NCBI RefSeq assembly: GCF_026891935.1
Contig: NZ_JAPTGC010000011.1
Span: 1 to 59,020 of the forward strand
Source: Methanocorpusculum vombati
GTDB taxonomy: Archaea > Halobacteriota > Methanomicrobia > Methanomicrobiales > Methanocorpusculaceae
DNA: 59,020 bases
Reading direction: 5' to 3'
The notes under the pieces: generated by a model
The model's input: the letters and a program-made list of their open reading frames with translations, nothing else
What the model was told of the DNA's origin: nothing
Database searches by the model: none
Translations under genes and position numbers: made by a program
Shown here: positions 1-9,133 of the stretch, piece after piece
How positions within the stretch are numbered: position 1 is the stretch's first letter
Layout: each line of letters starts with the position of its first letter

Positions 1-367
1 GGGATGAGTGGGAGCTTCGCGAGCATTTGCCGTCGCGCTTGCGACAGCAACGCCGCCCGCCCAGCTCTGGGCGGGATGGCGAGCGACGAAGAGCAAATGC
101 GACGAGCGAAGGCGACCCACGAAGTGGGGAGCGGAGCAAGACCTTGGGGCTTGCGACTCAGCGGAGCGCAGCGACGCATCTGCGTTATCTGCGTTTTCCT
201 TTTTCAGGTATCCCACTCACCACGAACTCACCTACAGCTTCGCCAGAAAAAAAGGTTGATAGACATTCTCAGATTTTTACCAGCAAGTTCGTGAAGTTTT
301 AACTCAGTATAGCAGGTTAGATCAAAAAGAAGGGTAAATAGAAATTCTCAATATTTTTCTAAAAAAT
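1..367. other. GC-rich, repeat-laden non-coding stretch
   Basis: I see no convincing gene here; the open frames are short and overlap in all three plus frames. The first 200 bases are rich in G, A and C and carry several inverted repeats: a 9-bp arm pair at 56-64 and 67-75, a 5-bp stem with a 4-base loop at 32-45, and GCATTTGC (23-30) matched by GCAAATGC (93-100). After about 200 the sequence becomes AT-rich up to the end of cobA at 368. It may be a structured RNA, a degenerate mobile element or the 3' end of something outside the window. Confidence 0.5.
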
Positions 368-1123
368 TCACCACTGGGCCCAGGCACCTTCGGAACCGTC
401 GCGGTACAGACTTACCACCTCGCCGATCACGATGATCGCCGGAGGCTTTACCCCGACGCGGCCTGCAACCTCACCGATGTCTGCAAGCGTCGCACATGTC
501 ACCCGCTGATCCTTCCGGAACCCGCGTTCGATCACTGCAATCTTCGTCTCCGGTGTCTTGCCGTTTTCGATCAGAAGTTCCGCGATGACCGGGAGATTTT
601 TGACGCCCATAAAGATTACAATCGTCCCGGGGCTTCCTGCAAGCCACTTCCAGTCAATGGAGGAAACCTCCTTTTCGGGATCCTCGTGACCGGTGACAAA
701 CGTCACCTGACTTGCCCACGACCGATGCGTCACCGGAATGCCGACACACTCAGGAACCGCAATCCCGCTCGTCACCCCGGGCACCACCTCAACGGCAATA
801 CCGTGCTCGCGGAGCGTTTCCATCTCCTCACCGCCGCGGCCGAACATAAACGGATCACCGCCTTTCAGCCGCACAACCGTTCCCCCGGCCTGTGCCTTTG
901 CAACCAGCAGCGCTTCAATATCCGCCTGCTTCATCGTGTGGCATCCGCCATACTTGCCGACATCAATCTTCTCAGCCGACGCCGGAAGCGTGGACAACAC
1001 CTCTTCACCCGGCAGCTGATCATACAGAATCACATCCGCTGAATCGATAACCTCACGCGCCTTTGCCGTCAGAAGTCCGAGGCCTCCCGGCCCGGACCCC
1101 ACCAAATACACTTTACCTGTCAT
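368..1123 (-). CDS. cobA: uroporphyrinogen-III C-methyltransferase
   Basis: This 251-residue protein is a single-domain SAM-dependent methyltransferase that methylates uroporphyrinogen III at C2 and C7 to give precorrin-2, the entry to sirohydrochlorin, F430 and cobamides. The N-terminal VYLVGSGPGG motif (about residues 5-14), the GGDPFMFGRGGEE motif (88-100) and VPGVTSG (114-120) are the family hallmarks. The length is usual for stand-alone CobA/SUMT and no CysG-type fusion is present. The ATG overlaps the hemC stop in an ATGA arrangement, so it is translationally coupled as the last visible gene of the minus-strand tetrapyrrole operon. hemD, which often lies next to cobA in methanogens, is not found downstream. 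Confidence 0.95.
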   Translation of the reverse strand: MTGKVYLVGSGPGGLGLLTAKAREVIDSADVILYDQLPGEEVLSTLPASAEKIDVGKYGGCHTMKQADIEALLVAKAQAGGTVVRLKGGDPFMFGRGGEEMETLREHGIAVEVVPGVTSGIAVPECVGIPVTHRSWASQVTFVTGHEDPEKEVSSIDWKWLAGSPGTIVIFMGVKNLPVIAELLIENGKTPETKIAVIERGFRKDQRVTCATLADIGEVAGRVGVKPPAIIVIGEVVSLYRDGSEGAWAQW

Positions 1124-2016
1124 GATTTCAACCCGAGGGCAGTCCTTGCCTCCTCAATAAGTTCGGATGCAATTTCGCGGAACTGTATGCCGATCTCCGT
1201 TGCCTCCTCAAAGCTTGTGACCGTCTCCACGATACGGTCACTGCGGGTGCCGTCCAGCGACAGAACCTCCGCGATCAGGTGACCATTGCGGCAGAAAATG
1301 CCCTGCGGCGTAAAACAGCCGCCGCCCACCTGCTCCATTACCCGGCGTTCCACCCCCGTATCAAACGCGGTCTGCGGATCATTCAGCGGCGCAAACACCT
1401 CCCGGAGCTCCGGCGTGTCGCGGCAGACCACCGCAACCGTCCCCTGATTCGGCGACGGCACAAACTGATCCGCCGGCAGCCGTACCCCGTTCACATGATA
1501 GCCGAGCCGCACCAGACCGGCCTCCGCAAGCACAATCGCATCGTAGAGACCGTCATTCAGCTTGGAAAGCCGGGTATCCACATTGCCCCGCAGCGGCTCA
1601 ACCCGCACCTGCGGCATGCACTGATAATACCGGAGAAGCTGTGCACGCCGCCGGGTACTTGACGTCCCCACCGAGTAGATCTCCTCCACCGGACGGTTAA
1701 ACACAAAAAAATCATACGGCGGGTCACGGGGAAGAATCGCCGCCGTGATCAGCCCGTCCGGGCGTTCGGCCGGAATATCCTTCATACTGTGCACTGCCGC
1801 GTCGATCTCGCCGCGCAGAATCGCATTGTCCAGCTCGCGGACAAACACGCCCTGTCCCCCGATCTGATGCAGACCGCGGTCAAGCACCGCATCGCCGGAG
1901 GTGGTAATTATCTGCGATTCGGCAGGAACACCAGCTTCCGTGAGAAGTCCGAGCACATTATTGGTCTGTGCAAGCGCCAGCTTGCTGCCGCGGGTACCTA
2001 TCCGCACGTTCAGCAT
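1120..2016 (-). CDS. hemC: hydroxymethylbilane synthase (porphobilinogen deaminase)
   Basis: This 298-residue cytosolic enzyme polymerises four porphobilinogens into hydroxymethylbilane. The N-terminal [12 protein letters not shown] segment (residues 6-17), the HSMKDIP motif (76-82), SSTRRRAQL (119-127) and LRGNVDTRL (142-150) are diagnostic. Cys234 in GGGCFTPQG is the predicted attachment site of the dipyrromethane cofactor. The length matches archaeal HemC. The gene overlaps hemL by 7 bases and cobA by 4 bases, so the operon is tightly coupled. Confidence 0.96.
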   Translation of the reverse strand: MLNVRIGTRGSKLALAQTNNVLGLLTEAGVPAESQIITTSGDAVLDRGLHQIGGQGVFVRELDNAILRGEIDAAVHSMKDIPAERPDGLITAAILPRDPPYDFFVFNRPVEEIYSVGTSSTRRRAQLLRYYQCMPQVRVEPLRGNVDTRLSKLNDGLYDAIVLAEAGLVRLGYHVNGVRLPADQFVPSPNQGTVAVVCRDTPELREVFAPLNDPQTAFDTGVERRVMEQVGGGCFTPQGIFCRNGHLIAEVLSLDGTRSDRIVETVTSFEEATEIGIQFREIASELIEEARTALGLKS

Positions 2017-3251
2017 TGACTATACACCTGCACAAGTTTTGTCATTTCCGATTCCCCGTGGGCGGTTGAGAGGAAGTTCGTCTCAAACTGCGACGGCGGC
2101 AGGAACACGCCGGCGGAGAGTGCTTTTTCCCAGAACCTGCGGAACGCATCCGTATCGCACTGTTTTGCCTCCGTGTAGTTGCGGGGCGCGGAACTGCGGA
2201 AGAAGTACTTGAACATCGATCCCATCCGCACAAAGGTTCCCGACGCCTTCGACGAAACAGCCTCTTCAATCTGCCGCGTTCTTTCGTCCAGTTTTGCGTA
2301 GATGTCCTCGTGCATGTGCAGATATTTGTTCATCGCAATTCCCGCGGCCATTGTTGCCGGGTTTGCGTTGAACGTGCCCGCATTGTACACCGGTCCTGCC
2401 GGAGAGATCATCTCCAGTATCTCCCGTCGTCCGCCGAACACTCCGATCGGCAGACCGCCGCCTGCAATCTTTCCCAGGGTGGTCAGGTCGGGCCGGATGT
2501 CAAACTTCACCTGCGCACCGCCGATACCGAGCCGGTATCCGGTGATCACTTCATCGAAGATAAGGAGAACATCATGCGCCGCGGTAATTTCACGAACAGC
2601 TTTGAGGTATCCGTCGTCAGGGAGGATCGGGCCGATGTTTCCCATCACCGGCTCGATGATGAATGCGGCGATGTTGTCGTTCTTCGACAACAGCTCCTCA
2701 AGGGCTTCGGGATCATTGTAGGGAACCTGCCGCGTGTGCGCCGCAAAGTCGGGAAGAACACCAGCCGAGTCGGGCGTGCCGTGCGTTGTTGCGCCCGAAC
2801 CTGCGGCAATCAGCACCGCGTCATGCGCACCGTGGAAACCGCCTTCCACCTTGACGATGTCGGTCTTTCCGGTGAACCCGCGGGCGAGCCGGAGCGCTGC
2901 CATCGTGGCCTCCGTTCCGGTTGAGACGAACCGGAGCATGTCCATTGACGGATGATCGCCGCAGATCCGTTTTGCAAGATCGATCTCCAGTTCCGTTGGT
3001 GTGCCGTACAGCCAGCCGTTGTCCAGCTGCGAGGAGATTGCGGCTTTAATCACCGAGTTGGCGTGTCCGAGGAGCAGCGGGCCGTAGCCAAGGCAGCAGT
3101 CCACAAGATTTGTGTCTTCGACGGTTGTCAGTACCGCGCCTTTTGCGCTTTTCACATAGAAGGGGTACGGTTTGATTGCCCGTACCGGACTGGAGACGCC
3201 GCCCGGCAGCAGGGTTTTTGCCTCGTTAAACAGTGTCTCGCTGTTGCTCAT
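2010..3251 (-). CDS. hemL: glutamate-1-semialdehyde 2,1-aminomutase
   Basis: This PLP-dependent aminomutase (413 residues from the chosen ATG) converts glutamate-1-semialdehyde to 5-aminolevulinate. Visible marks are [12 protein letters not shown] near the N-terminus, the cofactor segment [10 protein letters not shown], and the [13 protein letters not shown] stretch with the Schiff-base lysine. I chose the ATG at 3251 because it overlaps the hemB stop (ATGA) with AGGTGG about 12 bases upstream; an in-frame GTG nine bases further out would add three residues. With hemA and hemB it forms the C5 route. Confidence 0.96.
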   Translation of the reverse strand: MSNSETLFNEAKTLLPGGVSSPVRAIKPYPFYVKSAKGAVLTTVEDTNLVDCCLGYGPLLLGHANSVIKAAISSQLDNGWLYGTPTELEIDLAKRICGDHPSMDMLRFVSTGTEATMAALRLARGFTGKTDIVKVEGGFHGAHDAVLIAAGSGATTHGTPDSAGVLPDFAAHTRQVPYNDPEALEELLSKNDNIAAFIIEPVMGNIGPILPDDGYLKAVREITAAHDVLLIFDEVITGYRLGIGGAQVKFDIRPDLTTLGKIAGGGLPIGVFGGRREILEMISPAGPVYNAGTFNANPATMAAGIAMNKYLHMHEDIYAKLDERTRQIEEAVSSKASGTFVRMGSMFKYFFRSSAPRNYTEAKQCDTDAFRRFWEKALSAGVFLPPSQFETNFLSTAHGESEMTKLVQVYSQC

Positions 3252-4222
3252 GCCAGCCACCTCGCAACGTCCTGCGCATAGTAGGTGATGATCAGATCCG
3301 CTCCCGCACGTTTGATACTTGTCAGGGATTCCATTACAATCCGTTTTTCATCAATCCATCCGTTTTGTGCGGCGGCTTTGATCATTGAGTACTCGCCTGA
3401 TACCTGGTAGGCGGCGGTGGGAAGACCGAGTTCCTTAACCTGCGCAAGTACGTCCAGATAGAAGCTTGCGGGTTTGACCATCAGAATGTCTGCACCTTCC
3501 TCTTTGTCCAGCAGTGATTCACGGAGCGCTTCACGGCCGTTTGCGGGGTTCATCTGATAGGTGGACCGGTCGCCGAAGGAGAAGCCGGAGTCCGCCGCTT
3601 CCCGGAAGGGGCCGTAGAGGGCGGAGGCAAATTTGGTGGAGTAGGACATGATGGGGATATATTCGTATCCGGCAGAGTCCAGTGCTTCGCGGATGGCCAT
3701 GACCATGCCGTCCAGCATGCAGGAGGGTGCAACCATGTCGGCTCCCGCGGCGGCCTGACTGACGGCGATCTTCTGCATGAGGGCAAGGGATGCGTCGTTG
3801 TCCAGGTCCGGGCCGTCGCAGGATTCGTGAATGATGCCGCAGTGGCCGTGATCGGTGTATTCACAGGCGCAGAGGTCGGTGATTACTACCATGTCGGGAA
3901 CCGCCGCTTTGATTGCGCGGGTTGCTTCCTGAATGACACCGTCCGCGGCAAAGGCCGAGCTTGCAACGGCGTCCTTGGTTTTCGGAATGCCGAAGAGGAT
4001 CACAGCTTTGATGCCGTCTTTGGCGAGATCTTTGGCAACGTCGGCGGCAGCGGAGAGCGGCCAGCGGTACTGGCCGGGCATGGAGGTGATGGGGACTTTG
4101 TCCGCTGCTCCTTCCACAAAGAACAGGGGCATAATAAGATCATTGCGCGTTACTTGGGTTTCGGTAAACAGAGGACGCAGGCTCTGTCTTCTCAGCCGTC
4201 TTAATCGTGTTTGAGGAAACAT
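3248..4222 (-). CDS. hemB: porphobilinogen synthase (5-aminolevulinate dehydratase)
   Basis: This 324-residue enzyme condenses two 5-aminolevulinates to porphobilinogen. The [17 protein letters not shown] opening, the metal-binding region [12 protein letters not shown] in the first half, and the lysine-bearing [18 protein letters not shown] and [12 protein letters not shown] segments carrying the catalytic lysines are all present. The Cys-rich metal site suggests a zinc enzyme. It overlaps hemA by 22 bases and hemL by 4 bases, consistent with one operon. Confidence 0.96.
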   Translation of the reverse strand: MFPQTRLRRLRRQSLRPLFTETQVTRNDLIMPLFFVEGAADKVPITSMPGQYRWPLSAAADVAKDLAKDGIKAVILFGIPKTKDAVASSAFAADGVIQEATRAIKAAVPDMVVITDLCACEYTDHGHCGIIHESCDGPDLDNDASLALMQKIAVSQAAAGADMVAPSCMLDGMVMAIREALDSAGYEYIPIMSYSTKFASALYGPFREAADSGFSFGDRSTYQMNPANGREALRESLLDKEEGADILMVKPASFYLDVLAQVKELGLPTAAYQVSGEYSMIKAAAQNGWIDEKRIVMESLTSIKRAGADLIITYYAQDVARWLA

Positions 4223-5478
4223 ACTTGTTCACCACGGGTAATTGCATCAACCAGTTTCCGGGCTGTTGTGATATCGGTACACTCGGCGCTCGCCCGAATT
4301 GAGAGGGTGGCGTCGGCAAGAAGTTTTTTTGTCAGGACGCGGGTCAGATCATCGATCACAGCGAGCGTGCGGGGGTCGGGAGAGTCCAGCTTTCCGAGCG
4401 CCTTATCACGTTCTCGTACACGGATTGACTCTGCCCAAGTATAAAGTCCTGCGATCAGATCACCTGCGGCGGTACGGTTGTAGAGCCGGATGAATTCAGG
4501 CAGGTACTGTTCGATCAGTTCACCAGCATGGGCGGCTTCGTCTTTGCGGTGTTCCATGTTTTTTTCTGAGACGGAGCGCAGGTCGTCGATGGTAAAGAGG
4601 TGGACGCCGGGGATACCGCGGCAGGCGTCGTCGGTGTCGCGGGGCTGGGCGATGTCGATGAGAATGAGTTTTCGCGGGGTCGGGTCGAGCGGCCAGAACC
4701 GTTCGTTCATGGTGGCGGCAAGCGGTTCTGCGGTAATAATTGCGTGCGGGGCTGCCGTGCAGGAGATGACGACGTCGGAGAGGGCGATGCAGGGGTAGAG
4801 CTGGTCCATGCGCATGGCACGACCGCCGATCTCCTGGGCAAGTTCTACGGCGTGGTTGTAGGTGCGGTTGGTTACATAGATTGCCCGCAGATTTTTTTCT
4901 GCGAGTGCCTGAGTGACCAGTTTTCCCATTTCACCGCCGCCGACGACGAGGATGTTGCGGCCGTCGAGACTGCCGAGCAGTTCTTCAGCAAGCCGGACTG
5001 CAGCTGAGCCGATAGAGACTGCGCCGCGGTTGATGTGGGTTGCGGCACGGATGTCAACGCCTGCGTGGATGGCGGTGTTGATGCAGATGTCAGTGACGGG
5101 GTCAGTGGTGCCGCATTCGCTGGCGAGCAGGAGGGCGCGTTTGAGCTGGCCGAGGATCTGGTCTTCGCCGATGATCATGGATTTGGTTCCGGCGGCAAGG
5201 GCGAGGAGATGACGCAGGGCGGCGTCTCCTTCGTAGAGGGTAAATCCGGTACGTCCGAGGCTGTGGAGGTAGTCGGTGAGTGCGGCTCCGGTGCCATGCA
5301 CGAGGATTTCGACGCGGTTGCAGGTCTGTAAAAGGATGACTCCTTTGAAGTGCTGCCGGGAGTCGGTAAGGAAGGATGTTTCGTCTGCAAACCGGTATCC
5401 GGCAAGCTGGTTCTGGTCAAGGATGGTGTGATCAATTCCGGCGATGGCGACCGGCGTGAGAAGTCCGGTGTCCGGCAT
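4201..5478 (-). CDS. hemA: glutamyl-tRNA reductase
   Basis: This NADPH-dependent reductase (425 residues) makes glutamate-1-semialdehyde from Glu-tRNA, the first committed step of the C5 tetrapyrrole pathway. The LLQTCNRVEIL segment carries the catalytic cysteine, EDQILGQ follows the substrate pocket, and VVGGGEMGK is the Rossmann-fold nucleotide site; a helical dimerisation domain closes the protein. The start is the ATG at 5478, whose T and G fall in the stop codon of the preceding gene (TGATG). A longer frame reaching 5526 would run into the upstream gene and lacks family sequence. Confidence 0.95.
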   Translation of the reverse strand: MPDTGLLTPVAIAGIDHTILDQNQLAGYRFADETSFLTDSRQHFKGVILLQTCNRVEILVHGTGAALTDYLHSLGRTGFTLYEGDAALRHLLALAAGTKSMIIGEDQILGQLKRALLLASECGTTDPVTDICINTAIHAGVDIRAATHINRGAVSIGSAAVRLAEELLGSLDGRNILVVGGGEMGKLVTQALAEKNLRAIYVTNRTYNHAVELAQEIGGRAMRMDQLYPCIALSDVVISCTAAPHAIITAEPLAATMNERFWPLDPTPRKLILIDIAQPRDTDDACRGIPGVHLFTIDDLRSVSEKNMEHRKDEAAHAGELIEQYLPEFIRLYNRTAAGDLIAGLYTWAESIRVRERDKALGKLDSPDPRTLAVIDDLTRVLTKKLLADATLSIRASAECTDITTARKLVDAITRGEQVCFLKHD

Positions 5479-6092
5479 CAGAGGTATCCTGCGACAAGGT
5501 CGTCTGCATTTTTGTTTTCCCGGCATCTCTGCCGGATGGTTTCGTCGTGAAGAATGTTCCTGAGGATTTCCGCACGTTTTTCCTGGTCGGGAACGGTTTC
5601 CTTCAGCCGTTCGCGCAGGGAGGCAAGCAGCAGGATCATGTTGTCGAGTCCCTGATACCTTTCTTCAAGGTCTTCACGGATGCAGCGCGGGACTGCGGGG
5701 GCACGGCCTGAGGTGGAGACTGCAATGGTGTACTCTTTTCCCTGAACGGTTGAGGGGATGAGGAAGTTTGCGTCGTCGCTGGTTGCACAGTTGTACCATT
5801 TTTCCGCGGTTTTTGCGAGGCGGATGATGCGTTCATTCTGCCCGGTATCGGAGAGCGCGGCGATGATGATGTCGTGCTTTTCGATGAGGGTTCGGAGGTT
5901 GTCGTCTTCGATATCCGCAACGTCCATCTGTTTGATGGAGGTCTGGGGAAGAGAAAAGACGTCCGGGGAGATGCTGCGCGAGACGACGGTCATCCGGCAG
6001 CCGGTAAAATGGCGGGCTTTGCGAACGCCGACCGCTCCTGCACCAAAGATGAGGATGCGCTTTGCGGAGAGATCAAGCATCAGCGGAATCAT
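5478..6092 (-). CDS. precorrin-2 dehydrogenase / sirohydrochlorin synthase (CysG N-terminal type)
   Basis: This 204-residue NAD-dependent enzyme oxidises precorrin-2 to sirohydrochlorin. The N-terminal RILIFGAGAVGVRKARHF segment (residues 13-30) is the Rossmann fingerprint, followed by the ATSDDANFLIPS segment typical of Met8/SirC/CysG N-domains. The length agrees with stand-alone SirC-like proteins. It is the first gene of the minus-strand hem operon; the 105-base gap to the divergent HEAT gene should hold both promoters. Its product feeds CfbA, encoded at 22.6 kb. Whether it also inserts iron, as Met8 does, cannot be told. Confidence 0.9.
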   Translation of the reverse strand: MIPLMLDLSAKRILIFGAGAVGVRKARHFTGCRMTVVSRSISPDVFSLPQTSIKQMDVADIEDDNLRTLIEKHDIIIAALSDTGQNERIIRLAKTAEKWYNCATSDDANFLIPSTVQGKEYTIAVSTSGRAPAVPRCIREDLEERYQGLDNMILLLASLRERLKETVPDQEKRAEILRNILHDETIRQRCRENKNADDLVAGYL

Positions 6093-6197
6093 TGGTAGTT
6101 ATGTGGGTTTGCGTGTTACTTTAAGATGCTGTATTTCATACTGAGAGGAGGGAGGAAATCCATAGTGTGAAATAGTTCTGCATTCGTATGTTGTAGT

Positions 6198-6578
6198 ATG
6201 AGTGATGCAGAGAAGAGTTCAGCGGACCTGGTGCGTCTGCTCTATGCTGAGGATAAGGCGGTGCGCAATGCGGCGGCGAAGGAGCTTGGCAGCCGCGGGA
6301 TGGAAGGGTTTGCGGCGGCGGTCCCGCTGCTTGCGGATGTGTCCTGGGTTGTCCGCTACCGTGCCTGTGAGATCATCGGGATGACGAGACAGCCGGAGGC
6401 TTTTCCGGTGCTGCTCCGGATGCTTTCCGATCCCCGCGATCATGTGCGGTACATGGCGGTGAAAGGGCTGGGGATTCTTGGAGATTCCCGCGCTCTTCCT
6501 GATGTGATCCGGATGCAGGAGGATGAAAATCCGTTCGTGCGGAGGATTGCAGGGAAAATTGCGGCAGATCTTTCCTGA
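6198..6578 (+). CDS. HEAT-repeat protein
   Basis: This 126-residue protein is built of about three PBS-lyase/HEAT-type helical repeats; the repeated pattern is (V/A)RxxA...LG...A(L/V)P.L...D, as in LLADVSWVVRYRACEIIG and MLSDPRDHVRYMAVKGLG. Such modules mediate protein-protein contacts; no catalytic residues are visible. No strong ribosome-binding site precedes the ATG, which lies about 105 bases from the divergent tetrapyrrole operon. Its specific partner is unknown. Confidence 0.8.
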   Translation: MSDAEKSSADLVRLLYAEDKAVRNAAAKELGSRGMEGFAAAVPLLADVSWVVRYRACEIIGMTRQPEAFPVLLRMLSDPRDHVRYMAVKGLGILGDSRALPDVIRMQEDENPFVRRIAGKIAADLS

Positions 6579-6668
6579 TCCCGGCGGGCGTACCGGCCGC
6601 TGCGGTGCAAAAACGGGAAAAAGGAGGCCGGGCTTCGTCCCGGGCTTCGTGTGCTGTTGCGTGGCTGT

Positions 6669-6755
6669 TTTTCATCCTGCCTACTCACCACTCAGCAGTA
6701 CACAATCAATAAAAAACCACAGGGACGTTTTTCCGGAGTCAGTGCAGGATGAAAA
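6669..6755. repeat. 12-bp perfect inverted repeat between convergent genes
   Basis: TTTTCATCCTGC (6669-6680) is mirrored by GCAGGATGAAAA (6744-6755), 63 bases apart, in the 231-base gap between the convergent HEAT and GTPase genes. The loop contains an A-rich run. It could form a stem at the 3' ends of both transcripts, but no oligo-T tract follows closely on the plus strand, so a terminator role is only a guess. Confidence 0.5.
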
Positions 6756-6809
6756 TCCCGTCCGTCCCCCGTCCCGCAGAGACCCCGTGGATGGTCTATG
6801 AAAAAAAAG

Positions 6810-7847
6810 TTAGTAGTCGGTTTTCGTCTCAGATCGTCCCCCGCGGCGTTTCATCTCCGGCACCGGCAGTTCGGATCTGATATCCACCACCTCATCCTGC
6901 ATCATCTCCATCCGCTGCCGGAGCAGCTCCGCAAGAACCTCCTCCACACCCTCGCCCGTGACCGTTGACATGTTGAAACGGTCCTCCGTCTTTTTGATAT
7001 CGGCCTTGTTTACCACGGTCAGCATCGGAACCGTAACAATTCCTGCAATCTCCTCGCGGAGTTTCTCCTGCGCCTCAACCGAATAGCCGCAGTGTTCACT
7101 TGCATCGATCACAAACAGCACCAGATCCGCAACATACACAAGAGCGTTGAGTGCCTGCTTCTCAATGGCGTTGCGCTCCTCCTCGGTACGGTCAAGCAGA
7201 CCCGGCGTATCAATAAACTGAATCCGTTTTCTCCGCTCCGCATTCCGGTGACCAACAACCACCCCCTTCGTAGTAAAGGGATACGATGCAATCTCCGGCT
7301 CGGCACTGGATACCAGCCGGATAAAGGACGACTTGCCGACGTTCGGGTACCCGGCAACCACGATAGTAAACTCATCCGTACTAATGACGGGAAGTTTGCG
7401 GAGCACGTTTCGCACATCATTCAGGTACCGGAGCGCATCATCTGCACGGTGCACAATGGATGCAATGCGGGCGACCGCACGCTTACGTTCGGTTAAAGGA
7501 TCGGCACGCCGCATGCTGCGGGAGATTCCTCCTCCGACATCACGCACATTCTTTGCCGCCCAGCCCACCATGCCGAGTGCCTGGCGGAGATTATCCATGC
7601 CGAAGAGGATATCGCAAAGATCGCGATAGAACGGCGGGAGCTGTTCAAACTCAGGGAAACTCTGGATGATACTTACCAGCTTATCATGGGTTGCCTGCGT
7701 AATGGCACGGACAAAATCTTCGTTCGCGCGGTTCTTATTATTTTTTTCCCGCATTTTCTTTGCGGCACGCCGGAAACTGCGATCCAGCAGTTCATCGGCC
7801 GTGGGTATTGTAGGAATATTGTCAAAGTACATAGTTGCCTGATTCAC
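6810..7847 (-). CDS. Nog1-type GTPase
   Basis: This 345-residue P-loop GTPase of the Obg/Nog1 group has an N-terminal helical domain of about 160 residues followed by the G domain: G1 is GYPNVGKSS, G3 is DTPG in QFIDTPGLLDRTEEERN, and G4 is NKAD. In eukaryotes Nog1 acts in 60S ribosome assembly; archaeal homologues are presumed ribosome-associated. The longest start is a GTG at 7847; an ATG five codons in (7832) is an alternative. Neither has a clear ribosome-binding site. A short AT-rich gap separates it from the divergent HTH-CBS gene. Confidence 0.9.
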   Translation of the reverse strand: MNQATMYFDNIPTIPTADELLDRSFRRAAKKMREKNNKNRANEDFVRAITQATHDKLVSIIQSFPEFEQLPPFYRDLCDILFGMDNLRQALGMVGWAAKNVRDVGGGISRSMRRADPLTERKRAVARIASIVHRADDALRYLNDVRNVLRKLPVISTDEFTIVVAGYPNVGKSSFIRLVSSAEPEIASYPFTTKGVVVGHRNAERRKRIQFIDTPGLLDRTEEERNAIEKQALNALVYVADLVLFVIDASEHCGYSVEAQEKLREEIAGIVTVPMLTVVNKADIKKTEDRFNMSTVTGEGVEEVLAELLRQRMEMMQDEVVDIRSELPVPEMKRRGGRSETKTDY

Positions 7848-7885
7848 TCGATTTCTTTATTAGGGTGGCGGTCTGAACAATCAGT

Positions 7886-8764
7886 ATGGATTTGTCGCTG
7901 ATCCAAAAAGATATCCTTATTACACTTATCTCGCTTTATCATCAATATTCGCATCCGATAAAAGGGGAAGATATTGCCGATATTATCAGGCGCAACCCCG
8001 GAACGGTCCGCAATCAGATGCAGGCCCTCAAAGCGCTGGGTCTGGTGGACGGAGTCCCCGGACCAAAAGGAGGATACCACCCGACCTCCCGCGCCTACAG
8101 TGAACTCAACGTTACTGCCGACGATTCGGAGAGCGAGGTAGCTATTCTCCGCAACGGCGAGATGATTGACGGTGTGCGCGTAAACGAGATCGACTTCACC
8201 ACCCTGACGCACGCAGACCTCTGTCATGCGCTGATCAAAGTAATCGGCAACGTTCGTATCTTTGACGTAGGCGACAAAGTGACCATAGGCCCGACACCGG
8301 TGAACAAACTGCTCATCAAAGGCGAAGTGTTTGGCAAAGATGAGATCAACAGTGCCCTTCTCATCTCAACGTCGGAGATGACATCCCTGCCGAAACTTCC
8401 CATCCGTGAGTACATGACCGCCCCCCTCATCGCGCTGGAAACGGACATGACCGTTGCCTACGTAATGAAAACGCTGTTGCAGCGGAGAATTCACGGTGCG
8501 CCGGTAATTGAAGGATGTCAGCTTCTGGGGATTGTCACCCTGACAGACATTGTTTCAGCGATCGACCGGGGCGTTGCGATGGACTCCCCGATTGCAGAGA
8601 TCATGGTCCGCAATGTTGTTACCATCCCCGGAGATATGCGGCTGTATGAGGTTATCCGCAGATTCAAAGAACAGGACATCGGTCGGGTAATCGTAACCGA
8701 GGAGGGAAAACCGATTGGTATTCTTACCCATTCGGATATTATCCGGGTGTTTCCCACCCTTTGA
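7886..8764 (+). CDS. HTH transcriptional regulator with two C-terminal CBS domains
   Basis: This 292-residue protein has an N-terminal winged helix (about residues 5-75, with the GPKGGYHPT wing typical of Rrf2/LysR-like folds), a middle domain of about 85 residues, and a CBS pair from about residue 175 (MTAPLIALETDMTVAYVM and IAEIMVRNVVTIPGDMRLYEVI). CBS pairs sense adenine nucleotides or SAM, so a ligand-responsive repressor or activator is likely, as in the COG2524-type archaeal family. The target is unknown. Its 3' end is 61 bases from the PRC-barrel gene, which has its own TATA box. Confidence 0.88.
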   Translation: MDLSLIQKDILITLISLYHQYSHPIKGEDIADIIRRNPGTVRNQMQALKALGLVDGVPGPKGGYHPTSRAYSELNVTADDSESEVAILRNGEMIDGVRVNEIDFTTLTHADLCHALIKVIGNVRIFDVGDKVTIGPTPVNKLLIKGEVFGKDEINSALLISTSEMTSLPKLPIREYMTAPLIALETDMTVAYVMKTLLQRRIHGAPVIEGCQLLGIVTLTDIVSAIDRGVAMDSPIAEIMVRNVVTIPGDMRLYEVIRRFKEQDIGRVIVTEEGKPIGILTHSDIIRVFPTL

Positions 8765-8788
8765 ACCACCCGTTGTATTCAAAACGGA

Positions 8789-8794
8789 TATATA
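8789..8794 (+). promoter_or_regulatory. TATA box of the PRC-barrel gene
   Basis: TATATA lies within GGATATATACTTTC, about 32 bases before the ATG at 8826. This predicts transcription starting roughly 10 bases upstream of the start codon, giving a very short leader. Confidence 0.6.
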
Positions 8795-8825
8795 CTTTCG
8801 TTATCAATAAAATCTACTGATTACT

Positions 8826-9077
8826 ATGAAGAGTGAGCAGTTTACCCATTCGATCCGCAAAAAGAGAGTGATGAGCACCGACGGAAAAATTATCGGACAG
8901 ATCAAGAACATCACTTTTGACAGTGTAACCGGGCAGCTGCTGAATCTCGTCGTGCGTCCGGATCAGACATTTGATGCATCCGGTTACAAACTGGACGGAG
9001 ACGCAATTACCCTGCCGTTTGAGGCGGTTAAAGACATCACGGACTTCATCGTGGTGGACCGCTATATGCTGCGGTAA
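8826..9077 (+). CDS. PRC-barrel domain protein
   Basis: This 83-residue protein is a single PRC-barrel: five or six short beta strands with the signature KRVMSTDGKIIGQIKNITFD and LPFEAVKDITDFIVVD. Small archaeal PRC-barrels are widespread; some bind RNA-processing or division proteins. No catalytic residues are visible. It is transcribed from its own promoter and followed by a convergent phosphatase gene. Confidence 0.85.
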   Translation: MKSEQFTHSIRKKRVMSTDGKIIGQIKNITFDSVTGQLLNLVVRPDQTFDASGYKLDGDAITLPFEAVKDITDFIVVDRYMLR

Positions 9078-9133
9078 AAAAATATCAACAGATTCTCCTG
9101 CGTTTTTAGGAGAATACTCTTCAGAATCATTTT

